From contig NZ_JBOHKS010000019.1 in the NCBI RefSeq assembly GCF_050729195.1, positions 6,032 through 70,031 of the forward strand: a DNA stretch of 64,000 nt, written 5' to 3'. The translations under genes and the position numbers were made by a program. Of this stretch, positions 40,204 through 49,514 are shown piece after piece. The notes beneath the pieces are model-generated. The model made no database searches, was not told where the DNA came from, and was given only the letters and a program-made list of their open reading frames with translations. How positions within the stretch are numbered: position 1 is the stretch's first letter; each line of letters starts with the position of its first letter. This stretch comes from Hypericibacter sp050729195 (lineage in GTDB: Bacteria > Pseudomonadota > Alphaproteobacteria > Dongiales > Dongiaceae).

Positions 40204-41433
40204 TTGAGCGAATATCGCGACGTCACGCGCTTCGGGGGACGATCGCCGATCTTGTCTTCTCAACAGAAATTTCGCTCGATCTCGCTGCTGCTGATTGCCG
40301 AGGTGGCGGCGATGAGCCTGTGGTTCGTGTCCGCCGCGGTCCTGCCCGACATGCTGCGCGAGACAGCGCTGTCGCCCTTCCGCCAGGCGGCGCTCTCAAG
40401 CGGCGTGCAAGCAGGCTTTGTCGTCGGCGCGCTCGCCTCCGCGATTCTGGGTCTCGCGGACCGCTATGATCCGCGTCGCGTCTTCGCGGCCTCGGCCGTC
40501 TGCGCCGGGCTTGTCAATGCGAGCCTCCTGATCCTCGTGCCGGGCAGCATTCCAGCCATCGCCGCGCGTGTCGCAACGGGGGCGCTTCTGGCAGGGGTCT
40601 ATCCGGTCGGCATGAAGATCGCCGTGGGTTGGGGGCAGAAGGATCGCGGGTTCCTGGTGGGAGGCCTCGTGGGTGCGCTCACGCTGGGCTCGGCCTCGCC
40701 GCATCTGATCGCGCTCGCCGGCGGCGCGGAGTGGCGGTTGACGGTCGCCATCGTCTCGGCTGCCGCGATTGCGGCGGGCTTGCTCTGTCTGGCGGTGTCG
40801 CTCGGGCCCTATCACGGCAAGGCCACGCGTTTCGATCCCAGCGCCATCGCGACGGCCTGGACCAACCGGCGGGTTCGTTTCGCCTATGCCGGATATCTCG
40901 GCCATATGTGGGAGCTCTATGCCATGTGGGCCTGGATCGCGGCAGCGACGGCGGCCTCCTACAGCGCCTCGCTGCCGGCCGCGGAAGCCTTGCGGCTCGC
41001 CAAGCTCACGGCCTTCATCGCCATCGGCACCGGCGGCCTCGCCTGCGCCTTCGCCGGTTCGATCGCCGACCGGATCGGCAAGGCCGAGGTGACCATCGTC
41101 GCGATGGCGCTGAGCGGCGCTTCCGCGCTGGCGACCGCCGCGACCTTCGGCGGGCCGGTCTGGATCACCTTTGCGGTCGTGGTGGTCTGGGGCCTCACCA
41201 TCATTCCAGATTCGGCGCAGTTCTCGGCCCTGGTCGCCGACGCTTCGCCGCCGCAGCAGGCAGGGAGCCTGATGACGTTCCAGACGGCGCTGGGATTCGC
41301 GCTGACCTTTGCGACGGTGCAGATCACGCCGGTGCTGGCGGCAAGGTTCGGGTGGCCACCCGTGCTCGCGGGGCTCGCGATCGGTCCGGCGCTCGGTATT
41401 GCGGCGATGATGAGATTACGGCGGTTGAGGTGA
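40204..41433 (+). CDS. MFS transporter (YbfB/cyanate-transporter-like)
   Basis: A 409-residue membrane protein with about 12 hydrophobic helices. SLLLIAEVAAMSLWFVSAAV is helix 1; GFVVGALASAILGLADRYDP contains the MFS A-motif-like loop, and LTIIPDSAQFSALVADASPP is a conserved late loop. The substrate is unknown. The start is uncertain: TTG at 40204 follows the hydrolase stop by 19 bases, and another TTG at 40252 is possible; no ATG fits. It is probably co-transcribed with the hydrolase gene. Confidence 0.8.
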   Translation: MSEYRDVTRFGGRSPILSSQQKFRSISLLLIAEVAAMSLWFVSAAVLPDMLRETALSPFRQAALSSGVQAGFVVGALASAILGLADRYDPRRVFAASAVCAGLVNASLLILVPGSIPAIAARVATGALLAGVYPVGMKIAVGWGQKDRGFLVGGLVGALTLGSASPHLIALAGGAEWRLTVAIVSAAAIAAGLLCLAVSLGPYHGKATRFDPSAIATAWTNRRVRFAYAGYLGHMWELYAMWAWIAAATAASYSASLPAAEALRLAKLTAFIAIGTGGLACAFAGSIADRIGKAEVTIVAMALSGASALATAATFGGPVWITFAVVVVWGLTIIPDSAQFSALVADASPPQQAGSLMTFQTALGFALTFATVQITPVLAARFGWPPVLAGLAIGPALGIAAMMRLRRLR

Positions 41434-41442
41434 TGGCCCCGC

Positions 41443-42204
41443 TCAATCCCTCGCGAACCGGTCGAGCCATTCCATCGCCGCCTCGGCGGTCTCGACCATC
41501 GCCGCCGGCGCGTAGCCGGACGGCAGCGCGGGGCGGCGTTGCAGGATGACGGGGATCTTGAGCTCGCGCGCGGCGGCGATCTTGCCGTAGGTGGCGTCGC
41601 CGCCGCTGTTCTTGGCGATGACGAGATCGATATGGCGCACGCGCATCAGCTGCAGCTCCTCGGTTTCGTCGAAGGGCCCGCGCTCGAGCATGATCTCGAA
41701 ATCGGCCAGCGGCAGCGGTGTCGATGGTGGATCGACCAGCCGCACCAGGAAATGGATCCCGGCGATGTCGCTGAAGGAAGCGAGTTCCGTGCGACCCACG
41801 GTGAGGAAGGCGCGATGGCCGAGCTTGGGCGTGAGCTTCGCGGCTTCCGCGAGATCGTCCACCTCATGCCAGCGGTCGCCGCGCATCCTGGCCCAGGCGG
41901 CACGCTCGAGGCGCAGCAGCGGGATCTTGACCTTCGCGGCCGCCGCCATGGCGTGGCGGCGGATCTGCGCGGCAAAAGGGTGGGAGGCATCGACCAGCAC
42001 GTCGATCTTTTTCTCGCGCAGATAGTCGACCAGGCCGGCGATGCCGCCGAAGCCGCCGATGCGGACCTTGCCGGCCAGCTTCTTCGGATTCTCCGTGCGG
42101 CCGGCGAGCGAGGTCGTCACCGAGAACTTCGGATCGGCATTGATGCCGGCGGCGAGCCGCGCCGCATCGCCGGTGCCGCCGAGGATCAGGATCTGGAGGC
42201 TCAT
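41443..42204 (-). CDS. cobK: Precorrin-6A reductase
   Basis: A 253-residue NADPH-dependent reductase (CobK/CbiJ) that reduces the macrocycle of precorrin-6A. The N terminus LQILILGGTGDAARLAAGIN is the nucleotide-fold signature, and DVLVDASHPFAAQIRRHAMA, LTVGRTELASF and LVIAKNSGGDATYGKI are conserved family motifs. Its start overlaps the cbiD stop by four bases, so the pair is co-translated. It converges with the MFS gene, with nine bases between stops. Confidence 0.95.
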   Translation of the reverse strand: MSLQILILGGTGDAARLAAGINADPKFSVTTSLAGRTENPKKLAGKVRIGGFGGIAGLVDYLREKKIDVLVDASHPFAAQIRRHAMAAAAKVKIPLLRLERAAWARMRGDRWHEVDDLAEAAKLTPKLGHRAFLTVGRTELASFSDIAGIHFLVRLVDPPSTPLPLADFEIMLERGPFDETEELQLMRVRHIDLVIAKNSGGDATYGKIAAARELKIPVILQRRPALPSGYAPAAMVETAEAAMEWLDRFARD

Positions 42205-43289
42205 GCGAAGCCCGCGCGGCCGATGATGGCGCCGGCACGGTCGAAGGCGACCACCTCGATCGCGACCTTGCCCTCGACCACCGCTTTCGCCTGATCGCGG
42301 GCACGTCTTGCCACCAGCTCGCCGAGGGCCAGACCGCGCGCCTGGGCCTCTTCCAGAATCTCGGCCCCCGTGTTGGCGATCTTGGTTTTCTCGATCAGGG
42401 CCGGATCGGCGCCGAGCTCGGCGAGCCAGCCCGCGACCGCGGCGCGATCGAGCTGGCTGCGGCCGGAATGGAGATCCATCGCGCCGTTGGCGAGCTTGGC
42501 CAGCTTGGCGAAGCCGCCGCCGATGGTGAGGCGCGGCAGTGGATGGTCGCGCAGATATTTGAGCATGCCGCCGACGAAATCCCCCATGTCGATGAAGGCG
42601 AAGTCGGGCAGGTCGTAGAGCTTCTTCACCCCATCCTCCGAAGTCGAGCCGGTGCAGCCGGCGATATGATCGATGTGGCTCGCGCGGGCCACGTCGATGC
42701 CGCGATGAATGGACGCGATCCAGGCCGAGCAGGAGAAGGGATGCACGATCCCCGTGGTGCCGAGGATCGAGAGCCCACCGAGAATCCCGAGGCGCGGATT
42801 CCAGGTGTGGCGCGCCATTTCCTCGCCCTGCGGGATCGAGATCGTGATCTCCAGATCGGGCCGGCCGCCGAGCCTCGCCGCGACCGCCTGGACGATCTCG
42901 GTCATCATGCGCCGCGGCACCGGATTGATGGCGGGCTCGCCCGGCGGGATCGGCAGGCCCGGCTTGGTGACGGTGCCGACGCCGCGCCCGGCCTTGAAGC
43001 GCAAGCCGGTATGGGGACCCAGCGCCCGCACGCTGGACAAGATCAGCGCGCCATGCGTCACGTCGGGATCGTCGCCGGCATCCTTGACGATGCCCGCGGT
43101 GACGACGTCGCCCGCCCGCTTCTGATGCGCCAGCGCGAAGGAGGGGCGTTCGCCCTTGGGCAGCGCGATCTCGATGGGATCGGGAAAACGGCCAGTCAGG
43201 AGCGCCTCGAAGGCAGCCGCCGTCGCCGCCGTGGCGCAGGCGCCCGTGGTCCAGCCGCGCCGCAAGGGGCCGTCGGGCTTACGGGCCAT
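42201..43289 (-). CDS. cbiD: Cobalt-precorrin-5B C1-methyltransferase
   Basis: A 362-residue CbiD enzyme, which methylates C-1 in the early-cobalt route, replacing CobF of the aerobic route. LRRGWTTGACATAATAAAFE is the diagnostic opening; NPVPRRMMTEIVQAV, ILGTTGIVHPFSCSAWIASI and HIDHIAGCTGSTSEDGVKKL are further signatures. The ATG at 43289 is chosen because the domain begins there with AGGA upstream; an earlier in-frame start would add an unconserved leader. It is upstream of and overlapping cobK, and diverges from cobA. Confidence 0.94.
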   Translation of the reverse strand: MARKPDGPLRRGWTTGACATAATAAAFEALLTGRFPDPIEIALPKGERPSFALAHQKRAGDVVTAGIVKDAGDDPDVTHGALILSSVRALGPHTGLRFKAGRGVGTVTKPGLPIPPGEPAINPVPRRMMTEIVQAVAARLGGRPDLEITISIPQGEEMARHTWNPRLGILGGLSILGTTGIVHPFSCSAWIASIHRGIDVARASHIDHIAGCTGSTSEDGVKKLYDLPDFAFIDMGDFVGGMLKYLRDHPLPRLTIGGGFAKLAKLANGAMDLHSGRSQLDRAAVAGWLAELGADPALIEKTKIANTGAEILEEAQARGLALGELVARRARDQAKAVVEGKVAIEVVAFDRAGAIIGRAGFA

Positions 43290-43522
43290 GGGGATCCTGG
43301 GGACGGCCAAAAGGGTTCCGGCGCATGGGCTTATCTTAGAGCCTGATCGCAGCAAGCCGAACCGGCTTGATGCGTGAATCAGTCTCTATTGCAACGAATC
43401 AGCGCAAGATTCGGGCACCGGCATGCTTCACGCCGGTCCGACCTTGCTCTGAGACGCTATTCCGGAAATGGGCGTCTTGATTTGACTAGTCGCGACAGGA
43501 CCCGGAACGGCATGATGCGGCC

Positions 43523-44377
43523 ATGTCGTCCCCTGAAATCACCATGCGCCGGCCGGATTTCCCCAGCCTCGAGCCGGGCTGGGTCTGGCTCGTGGGCGCC
43601 GGTCCCGGCGATCCCGGGCTGATCACGCTCCTGGCCGCCAAGGCGCTGGGCGAGGCGGATGTGGTGGTCTATGACGCGCTGGTGGGCGAGGCGATCCTGG
43701 CCATGGCCCGGCCCGGCGCCGAGCTCGAATATGCCGGCAAACGCGGCGGCAAGCCCTCGATCAAGCAGCCCGACATCTCGCTGCGGCTGATCCAGCTGGC
43801 GCGCGAGGGCAAGCGCGTGCTGCGGCTCAAGGGCGGCGATCCGATGGTATTCGGGCGCGGCGGCGAAGAGGCGCTGGCGCTGGTCGCGGCGAAGGTTCCC
43901 TTTCGGATCGTGCCCGGCATTTCGGCCGGGATCGGCGGGCTCGCCTATGCCGGCATTCCGGTCACCCATCGCGAGACCAACTCGGCGGTCACCTTCGTCA
44001 CCGGCCATGACGCGACCGGCGATGTGCCCGACTCCGTGAACTGGGCGGCGCTCGCGCAAAGCTCGCCGGTGCTGGTGATCTATATGGCGCTCAAACATAT
44101 CGAGCGCATCGCGGCCCTCCTGATCGAGGGCGGACGCAGTGCCGGCGAGCCGACCGCGATCGTCTGCCGCGCGACCCTGCCCGAGCAGACGGTGCTCGAG
44201 ACCACGCTCGGCCGTTGCGCGGCCGATGCCGAAGCGGCCGGACTCGAACCGCCGGCGATGGTCGTGATCGGCGAGGTGGTGCGGTTGCGCGCGGCACTCG
44301 ACTGGCTTGGCGCCGCCCAGGGCCGCGTGCTCACGGCCGACCCGCTCGGCACGCGCCGCCAGACCGAAAGCGCCTGA
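43523..44377 (+). CDS. cobA: Uroporphyrinogen-III C-methyltransferase
   Basis: A 284-residue SAM-dependent methylase that adds methyl groups at C-2 and C-7 of uroporphyrinogen III, giving precorrin-2, the branch point to sirohaem and cobalamin. WVWLVGAGPGDPGLITLLAA is the SAM loop; YAGKRGGKPSIKQPDISLRL, VLRLKGGDPMVFGRGGEEAL and VPGISAGIGGLAYAGIPVTH are diagnostic. It is the single-domain CobA, not the CysG fusion. It diverges from cbiD across a 233-base gap and is followed 14 bases later by cobB. Confidence 0.95.
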   Translation: MSSPEITMRRPDFPSLEPGWVWLVGAGPGDPGLITLLAAKALGEADVVVYDALVGEAILAMARPGAELEYAGKRGGKPSIKQPDISLRLIQLAREGKRVLRLKGGDPMVFGRGGEEALALVAAKVPFRIVPGISAGIGGLAYAGIPVTHRETNSAVTFVTGHDATGDVPDSVNWAALAQSSPVLVIYMALKHIERIAALLIEGGRSAGEPTAIVCRATLPEQTVLETTLGRCAADAEAAGLEPPAMVVIGEVVRLRAALDWLGAAQGRVLTADPLGTRRQTESA

Positions 44378-44391
44378 CGGGCCCGGCCCCG

Positions 44392-45735
44392 ATGGAAGGG
44401 ACCTCTCACGTCCGGAGCCGCGGCCGGGGTGTGATCCTGGCGGCACCGGCGTCGGGCAGCGGCAAGACCGTCCTCACCATGGCGCTGCTGCGGCTGCTGG
44501 CGCGCAACCGCAAATCCGTTGCCGCCATCAAGACCGGTCCCGATTATATCGATCCGGCCTTTCACAGCGCCGCTGCCGGGCGGCCCTGTCTCAATCTCGA
44601 TCTCTGGGCGATGCGTGCCGGCACGGTCGCGAGCCTGGTCGAGCGGCTCTCGACCGACCATGAGCTGATCGTCGCGGAAGGGGCGATGGGATTGTTCGAT
44701 GGCGCGGCCGACGGCAGCGGTGCCACCGCCGATCTCGCCTCGCTCACGGGATGGCCCGTGCTGCTGGTGGTCGATGCGCGCGGGCAGGGCGCCTCGGTCG
44801 CGGCGGTGGCACGCGGTTTTCGCGATCATCGCGCCGACGTCGAGATCGCCGGCATCATCTGCAATCGCGTCGGCAGCGCCGAGCATGCCTCGATCCTGGC
44901 CCAGGCGCTGGAGCCGATCGGCCTGCCCGTGCTGGGCATGGTGCGCCGCGATGCGAGCTTGAGCCTGCCGGAGCGCCATCTGGGGCTGGTGCAGGCGGGC
45001 GAGCATGGCGATCTGGAGGGCTTCATCGAGCATGCCGCAGCCGAAGTCGGACGCCAGATCGATCTCGCGGCGATGATGGCATTGGCACGGCCTGCGCGCG
45101 ATCTCAGCGCGCGGATCGGTGCCGACAGCTTCATCGCGCCGCTGGGCCAGCATGTCGCGGTCGCACGCGACGAAGCCTTTGCCTTCGCCTATCCGGCGCT
45201 GCTGCAGGATTGGCGCGAGCGGGGGGCGGCGCTCTCCTTCTTCTCGCCGCTCGCGGGCGAAGGCCCCGACCGGTCGGCCGATGCGATCTACCTGCCGGGC
45301 GGCTATCCGGAACTCCATGCCGGCCGGTTGTCACAGAATCAGCAGTTGATGACAAGCCTAAGGGTCGCGGCGCAGCGAGGCACGGCCATCTATGGCGAAT
45401 GCGGCGGCTATATGCTGATGGGGCAGGGGCTGGTCGATGCGGAAGGGCGGCGCCAGCCAATGGCGGGACTGCTGCCGCTGGAAACATCCTTTGCCGAGCG
45501 CCGGCTTCATCTGGGTTATCGCGCCGTGACCTTATGCGGCGAGGCGCTGCCGCTCGGTGGCGCCCGCAGTGCGTTTCGCGGCCATGAGTTCCACTATGCA
45601 CGGATCCTCAATGAAGCGGGGACGGAGCCACTATTTACAGCGAGCGACGCGCGCGGGCGGGATCTCGGCTCAACCGGCCAACGCGTCGGCCGCGTCTTCG
45701 GCTCCTTCGTGCATCTGATCGATCGCGCCGCCTGA
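44392..45735 (+). CDS. cobB: Cobyrinic acid a,c-diamide synthase
   Basis: A 447-residue glutamine amidotransferase (CobB/CbiA) that amidates the a and c acetate groups. The N domain has ILAAPASGSGKTVLTMALLR (P-loop at about 20-26) and TGPDYIDPAFHSAAAGRPC; LIVAEGAMGLFDGAADGSGA is the Walker B region. The glutaminase domain shows AIYGECGGYMLMGQGL with the catalytic cysteine near residue 336 and a His in FRGHEFHYARIL. The ATG at 44392 is the first start after the cobA stop. It would supply the a,c-diamide used by CobN and CobO. Confidence 0.95.
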   Translation: MEGTSHVRSRGRGVILAAPASGSGKTVLTMALLRLLARNRKSVAAIKTGPDYIDPAFHSAAAGRPCLNLDLWAMRAGTVASLVERLSTDHELIVAEGAMGLFDGAADGSGATADLASLTGWPVLLVVDARGQGASVAAVARGFRDHRADVEIAGIICNRVGSAEHASILAQALEPIGLPVLGMVRRDASLSLPERHLGLVQAGEHGDLEGFIEHAAAEVGRQIDLAAMMALARPARDLSARIGADSFIAPLGQHVAVARDEAFAFAYPALLQDWRERGAALSFFSPLAGEGPDRSADAIYLPGGYPELHAGRLSQNQQLMTSLRVAAQRGTAIYGECGGYMLMGQGLVDAEGRRQPMAGLLPLETSFAERRLHLGYRAVTLCGEALPLGGARSAFRGHEFHYARILNEAGTEPLFTASDARGRDLGSTGQRVGRVFGSFVHLIDRAA

Positions 45736-45742
45736 GGCGACG

Positions 45743-46675
45743 TCAGGGCGCGCGGCGCTGCCTCAGGCTCACGAGCAGCACGCCCGTGACCATCAAGGCC
45801 AGCGCGGCCCAGATCCAGCCGCTATGGCTCTCGCCAAAGATCACGATTCCCCAGAGCATGCCGAACAGCACCACGAGATAGGCGCACTGTGAGGTGAAGA
45901 CCGGGCCGGCGGTGCGGATCATCCAGAGGAAGGCCACGGTGCAGCTCGAATTGACCGTCATCATGCCGACGACCGCCCATTGCGCCTGCCCCCAGGGCGG
46001 CATCATCGAGAAGAATCCATCGGTCGCGATGACGATCGGCAGCACGAGAAGGCCGCCGCCCAGGAGCGTTCCCGCCGACATGGCGAGCGCACTCATCCCG
46101 GGCGGGGTTGCCTTCGCCACATAGATGTTCTGCACGCCGTAGGAAATCGAGGCCGCGAAGCAGAGCAGAGCCCAATGAGCCATGCTGGGATCGGGCAGGC
46201 TGGTCTCGGGCAGCAGCACCAGCAGCACACCCGCCAGACCGACCAGCAAGCCGAAGGCACGCGGCACCGTGAAACGCTCCAGCGCGATGATCAGGGCGAA
46301 GCCATAGGTCGCCAGCGGGACCAGCGCATTCGACATGGAGACGATTCCGGCCGGCAGGAACAGGGCCGCGAAGAAGAGCGTGCTGCCGGGAATCGTGATG
46401 CCAAAAAAGCCGCTGAGCGCATAGAAGATCAATGAGCGGCGGTCGAGCGGGAGCTTCTGACGCGTGACGAGCATGAGGAGCAACAACGGAATAGCGCTGC
46501 CGCAGCCTTCCCAGAAGGCGATGCCGAAACCCGATGCACCGTCGATGCGCGCGATTCGCAGAAGCGAGAAGCTGCCGCCCCAGGCGATGCCCATGATGAG
46601 CAGCAGAAACAGCGGCAGCGCCAGCCGGCGCCAGGGCGCATGGGTGACGGCAAGAACGGGCGCGGGCGCGGTCAT
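45743..46675 (-). CDS. DMT-superfamily (EamA) transporter
   Basis: A 310-residue membrane protein with about ten hydrophobic helices in two EamA repeats. LALPLFLLLIMGIAWGGSFS opens the first repeat and SMAHWALLCFAASISYGVQN opens the second. EamA members export amino acids, metabolites or drugs; the substrate here is unknown. The gene follows the flavoprotein gene by 11 bases and both are on the minus strand, so they are likely co-transcribed. Confidence 0.85.
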   Translation of the reverse strand: MTAPAPVLAVTHAPWRRLALPLFLLLIMGIAWGGSFSLLRIARIDGASGFGIAFWEGCGSAIPLLLLMLVTRQKLPLDRRSLIFYALSGFFGITIPGSTLFFAALFLPAGIVSMSNALVPLATYGFALIIALERFTVPRAFGLLVGLAGVLLVLLPETSLPDPSMAHWALLCFAASISYGVQNIYVAKATPPGMSALAMSAGTLLGGGLLVLPIVIATDGFFSMMPPWGQAQWAVVGMMTVNSSCTVAFLWMIRTAGPVFTSQCAYLVVLFGMLWGIVIFGESHSGWIWAALALMVTGVLLVSLRQRRAP

Positions 46676-46686
46676 GGCATGAGCCG

Positions 46687-48027
46687 CTAGCGCCGCTCGT
46701 CTTCGTACGAGTAGTAAGCGTAGGCCGCGCGCTGATAGACGCGGCGCAGGGCCGGGAAGGGGAATTTCGGCAGGGGCGCCGAGAGCAGCGCGCCGTAATC
46801 GACCTTGCTGTCGCCGGCCATGCGCTGGGCGGTCAGGCGGCCGGCCATGCTGGCGAGCGCCACACCCTGGCCGATATAGGCCAAGGCGTAATGGACGCTG
46901 CGGTCGTCGGTGGTGCCGATATGCGGGTTCTTGTCGGCCGAGAGACAGACCCAGCCGTACCAGAAATATTCGGTCGCGACCTTGTCGAGCGGCGGGAACA
47001 TCTCGCGCAGGCGGCGTTCGAGCCAGGCCTTGCGGTAGCTATGTTCGGCCGGGCTGTCCTCGACGCCGCCGCGGGCGCCGAACAGGATGCGGTTGTCGGG
47101 CAGCAGCCGGTAATAGAACAGGAGCCGGCGCGTGTCCCAGATCTTGAAATAGGTCTGCCAGGAAACCGAATCGCGCTCGGCTTGGGTCAAAGGCCGCGTC
47201 ACGATGATGTTGGAAAGTACCGGCAGTAGGCGGCCCAAGGTCCAGGGGTTCAGCGTGTCATTGGTGTAGCCGTTGGTCGCGATCAGCACCTGGCGGGCCC
47301 GCACGATGCCGCCGGGCGTGCGCAGATGATGCTGGCCGCTCTTGCGCTCCCAGCCGGTCACCGGCGAATTGTTGTGCAGGATCGCACCATATTTCTGAGC
47401 CGCGCGCGCCAGCCCCCGCACATAGCGCATGGCATGGAGCGCGAAGCCCTCGTGATGCAGCACCGCGCCATGGGCCTCGCGGCTGTCGAGGAAGTTGCGG
47501 GCGAGCGTCGCCTTGTCGAGGAACTGGGACTCGATGCCGAAATCGCGCTGCATGCGCTCGGCCTGGGCGCGCATGCCCTCGACACGGTTCGGCTTGTGCG
47601 CCAGCTCGAGCCCGCCCTCGGCCGTGCGCTGGGCGTCGATCTTCTCCCGCTCCAGGATGTCGGCGACGAGGCGGACCGCCTGGCGCGTCAGGTCGTAGCT
47701 GTCGAGCGCGCGTTCGCGGCCCCAGCGGCGCACCCAGGCCTCGACCCCTTCCTTGCCCATGCCGACCGAGCAGAAGCCGCCATTGCGCCCGCTGCAGCCC
47801 CAGCCGACGCGGTTGGCCTCCAGCACATGGGCGCTGATGCCGAAATCGCGCGCGAGGTGATAGGCGGCGGAGAGGCCGGTATAGCCGGCGCCGATGATGG
47901 CGACGTCGGTGTCGATGTCGCCCTGGACCGGGTCGCAGCCGGCAACTTCCTCGCCGGCGGTCACGGCCCAGTAGGAATCGACATGGGCCTGCCCCGGGCG
48001 CGACAGGTCGGTGGTGTTGATGCTCAT
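46687..48027 (-). CDS. FAD-dependent oxidoreductase (gamma-glutamylputrescine-oxidase-like)
   Basis: A 446-residue DAO-family flavoprotein. The dinucleotide motif is TDVAIIGAGYTGLSAAYHLA, followed by VLEANRVGWGCSGRNGGFCS, the pattern seen in PuuB and related amine oxidases. The C-terminal part has LFGARGGVEDSPAEHSYRKA, WYGWVCLSADKNPHIG and YALAYIGQGVALASMAGRLT. It probably oxidises a secondary amine or amino-acid-derived substrate with release of peroxide, but the exact substrate is unclear. The ATG at 48027 is used; a GTG at 48039 is also in frame. Downstream is an EamA exporter gene. Confidence 0.87.
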   Translation of the reverse strand: MSINTTDLSRPGQAHVDSYWAVTAGEEVAGCDPVQGDIDTDVAIIGAGYTGLSAAYHLARDFGISAHVLEANRVGWGCSGRNGGFCSVGMGKEGVEAWVRRWGRERALDSYDLTRQAVRLVADILEREKIDAQRTAEGGLELAHKPNRVEGMRAQAERMQRDFGIESQFLDKATLARNFLDSREAHGAVLHHEGFALHAMRYVRGLARAAQKYGAILHNNSPVTGWERKSGQHHLRTPGGIVRARQVLIATNGYTNDTLNPWTLGRLLPVLSNIIVTRPLTQAERDSVSWQTYFKIWDTRRLLFYYRLLPDNRILFGARGGVEDSPAEHSYRKAWLERRLREMFPPLDKVATEYFWYGWVCLSADKNPHIGTTDDRSVHYALAYIGQGVALASMAGRLTAQRMAGDSKVDYGALLSAPLPKFPFPALRRVYQRAAYAYYSYEDERR

Positions 48028-48301
48028 GGATCGGATCACAGGAGAGAATGAGGAACGGCGAGGGCGCCGAAGGCCGGTCGGGCCAGCGGGCCCCAGATAT
48101 GCCCCAAGGGGCTTGGGGGACGCCAGCAGGAAAAGCGTCCCAGGGCTGGGGACAAACGGGAATAGCGTATTTGCTTCAAAGCGCTGTACCGATCTGGCCG
48201 CTCGATCAACAATGCGCTAAAAGGGGCCTTGCCGGGGGGCCATCGGGTTTCATCGGCGCCGCCCCTCCCGCCCTCCATTCCAGCTCGCTTCCCCCCGCGC
48301 C

Positions 48302-49489
48302 ATGGCCGCCCCTCTCCCCGCCTGGATCCGAGCCCTCGGAAAGCCCGGTGCCACCACCTTCGCGCTGATGTTCGCGATCGACTCGCTCGCGCGGGCCTCG
48401 CTGACGACGGTCATTCCGCTGGTGGCGTTGCGCACGCTGGGCAATGCGCGCGATGTGAGCCTGCTCTACACCGTGACCGGCTGGTCGGCGGTGGCGGTCA
48501 GCTTCCTCATTCCCTGGATCGTCCGCCGCTACCGGCCGCGCCGGCTCTATTCGATGGGGGCCGCGATCCTGGTGATCGTGCCGCTGCTGCTGGCGACCCA
48601 CACGCTTTGGGGGTTGGCGCTGGGCATGGCCTTGCGCGCCTTCGCCGCCGCCTGCCTGCTCAATGGCCTCAACCTCTATTACATGGCCTATATCCGGAAG
48701 CAGGATTTCGTCCGTTCGGAGCCATTGCGCGCCTTCTTCGCCGCCGCCTGCTGGACGCTCGGGCCCGGCATCGGGATCATCCTCTACGACCATGTCGGGC
48801 CCTGGGCGACCTATCTGTTGAGCTCCGGCTCGGCCGTGCTGCTGCTGATTTATTTCTGGCGCATGCGTGCGGAATATGGCCCGGCCCTGCCATTGAATGC
48901 GAAACTCTCGACCAACCCGATCGCCAATATCCGTCGCTATGTCAGCCAACCCCGGCTGCGGCTCGCCTGGATCTTGAGCTTCGGTCGCGAGGTCTGGTGG
49001 TCGAGCTTCTATATCTATGCGCCGGTCTATCTGGTGGCCGTGGGGCGCAGCGACACCGCGGTGGCGCTGATCATGTCGGGCTGCACGGCGATGCTCTTCA
49101 CCAGCCCGATCATGGGTTGGGTCGGCCAGCGCCTCGGCGCGCGGCGCCATCTGATCCTGGCCTTCCTCTCCGGCGCCGTGACGACGATGGGAGTCGCGGT
49201 CTTCTTTCACCTTCCCTGGTGGTCGACGCTCTGCCTGGGTTTGAGCGCCATGGCGGCGGTGGCGCTCGATTCGGTGGTCTCGATCCCGTTCCTGCGCGCC
49301 GTCAAGGCGCGCGAGCGGCCCGAGATGACGATGGTCTTCAGCATGTATCGCGACCTGGCGGGGCTGATTCCACCGATGCTGTTCTCGCTGCTGCTGACCT
49401 TCTTCGACCTGCCGTCGGTCTTCATCAGCGTCAGCCTCTTCATGGTCTATTGCGCCTGGCTGGCGCGATGGATCCCACGCGGCATGTGA
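48302..49489 (+). CDS. MFS transporter
   Basis: A 395-residue membrane protein with about 12 helices. The first membrane segments are TFALMFAIDSLARASLTTVI and VSLLYTVTGWSAVAVSFLIP; GQRLGARRHLILAFLSG is the MFS loop motif between helices 8 and 9. The substrate is unknown. It is divergent from the flavoprotein gene, across a 274-base gap in which no clear site is seen. A DMT transporter gene follows 25 bases after its stop. Confidence 0.83.
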   Translation: MAAPLPAWIRALGKPGATTFALMFAIDSLARASLTTVIPLVALRTLGNARDVSLLYTVTGWSAVAVSFLIPWIVRRYRPRRLYSMGAAILVIVPLLLATHTLWGLALGMALRAFAAACLLNGLNLYYMAYIRKQDFVRSEPLRAFFAAACWTLGPGIGIILYDHVGPWATYLLSSGSAVLLLIYFWRMRAEYGPALPLNAKLSTNPIANIRRYVSQPRLRLAWILSFGREVWWSSFYIYAPVYLVAVGRSDTAVALIMSGCTAMLFTSPIMGWVGQRLGARRHLILAFLSGAVTTMGVAVFFHLPWWSTLCLGLSAMAAVALDSVVSIPFLRAVKARERPEMTMVFSMYRDLAGLIPPMLFSLLLTFFDLPSVFISVSLFMVYCAWLARWIPRGM

Positions 49490-49514
49490 GACGGCGGGAG
49501 CCCCGAGCAAGCGC

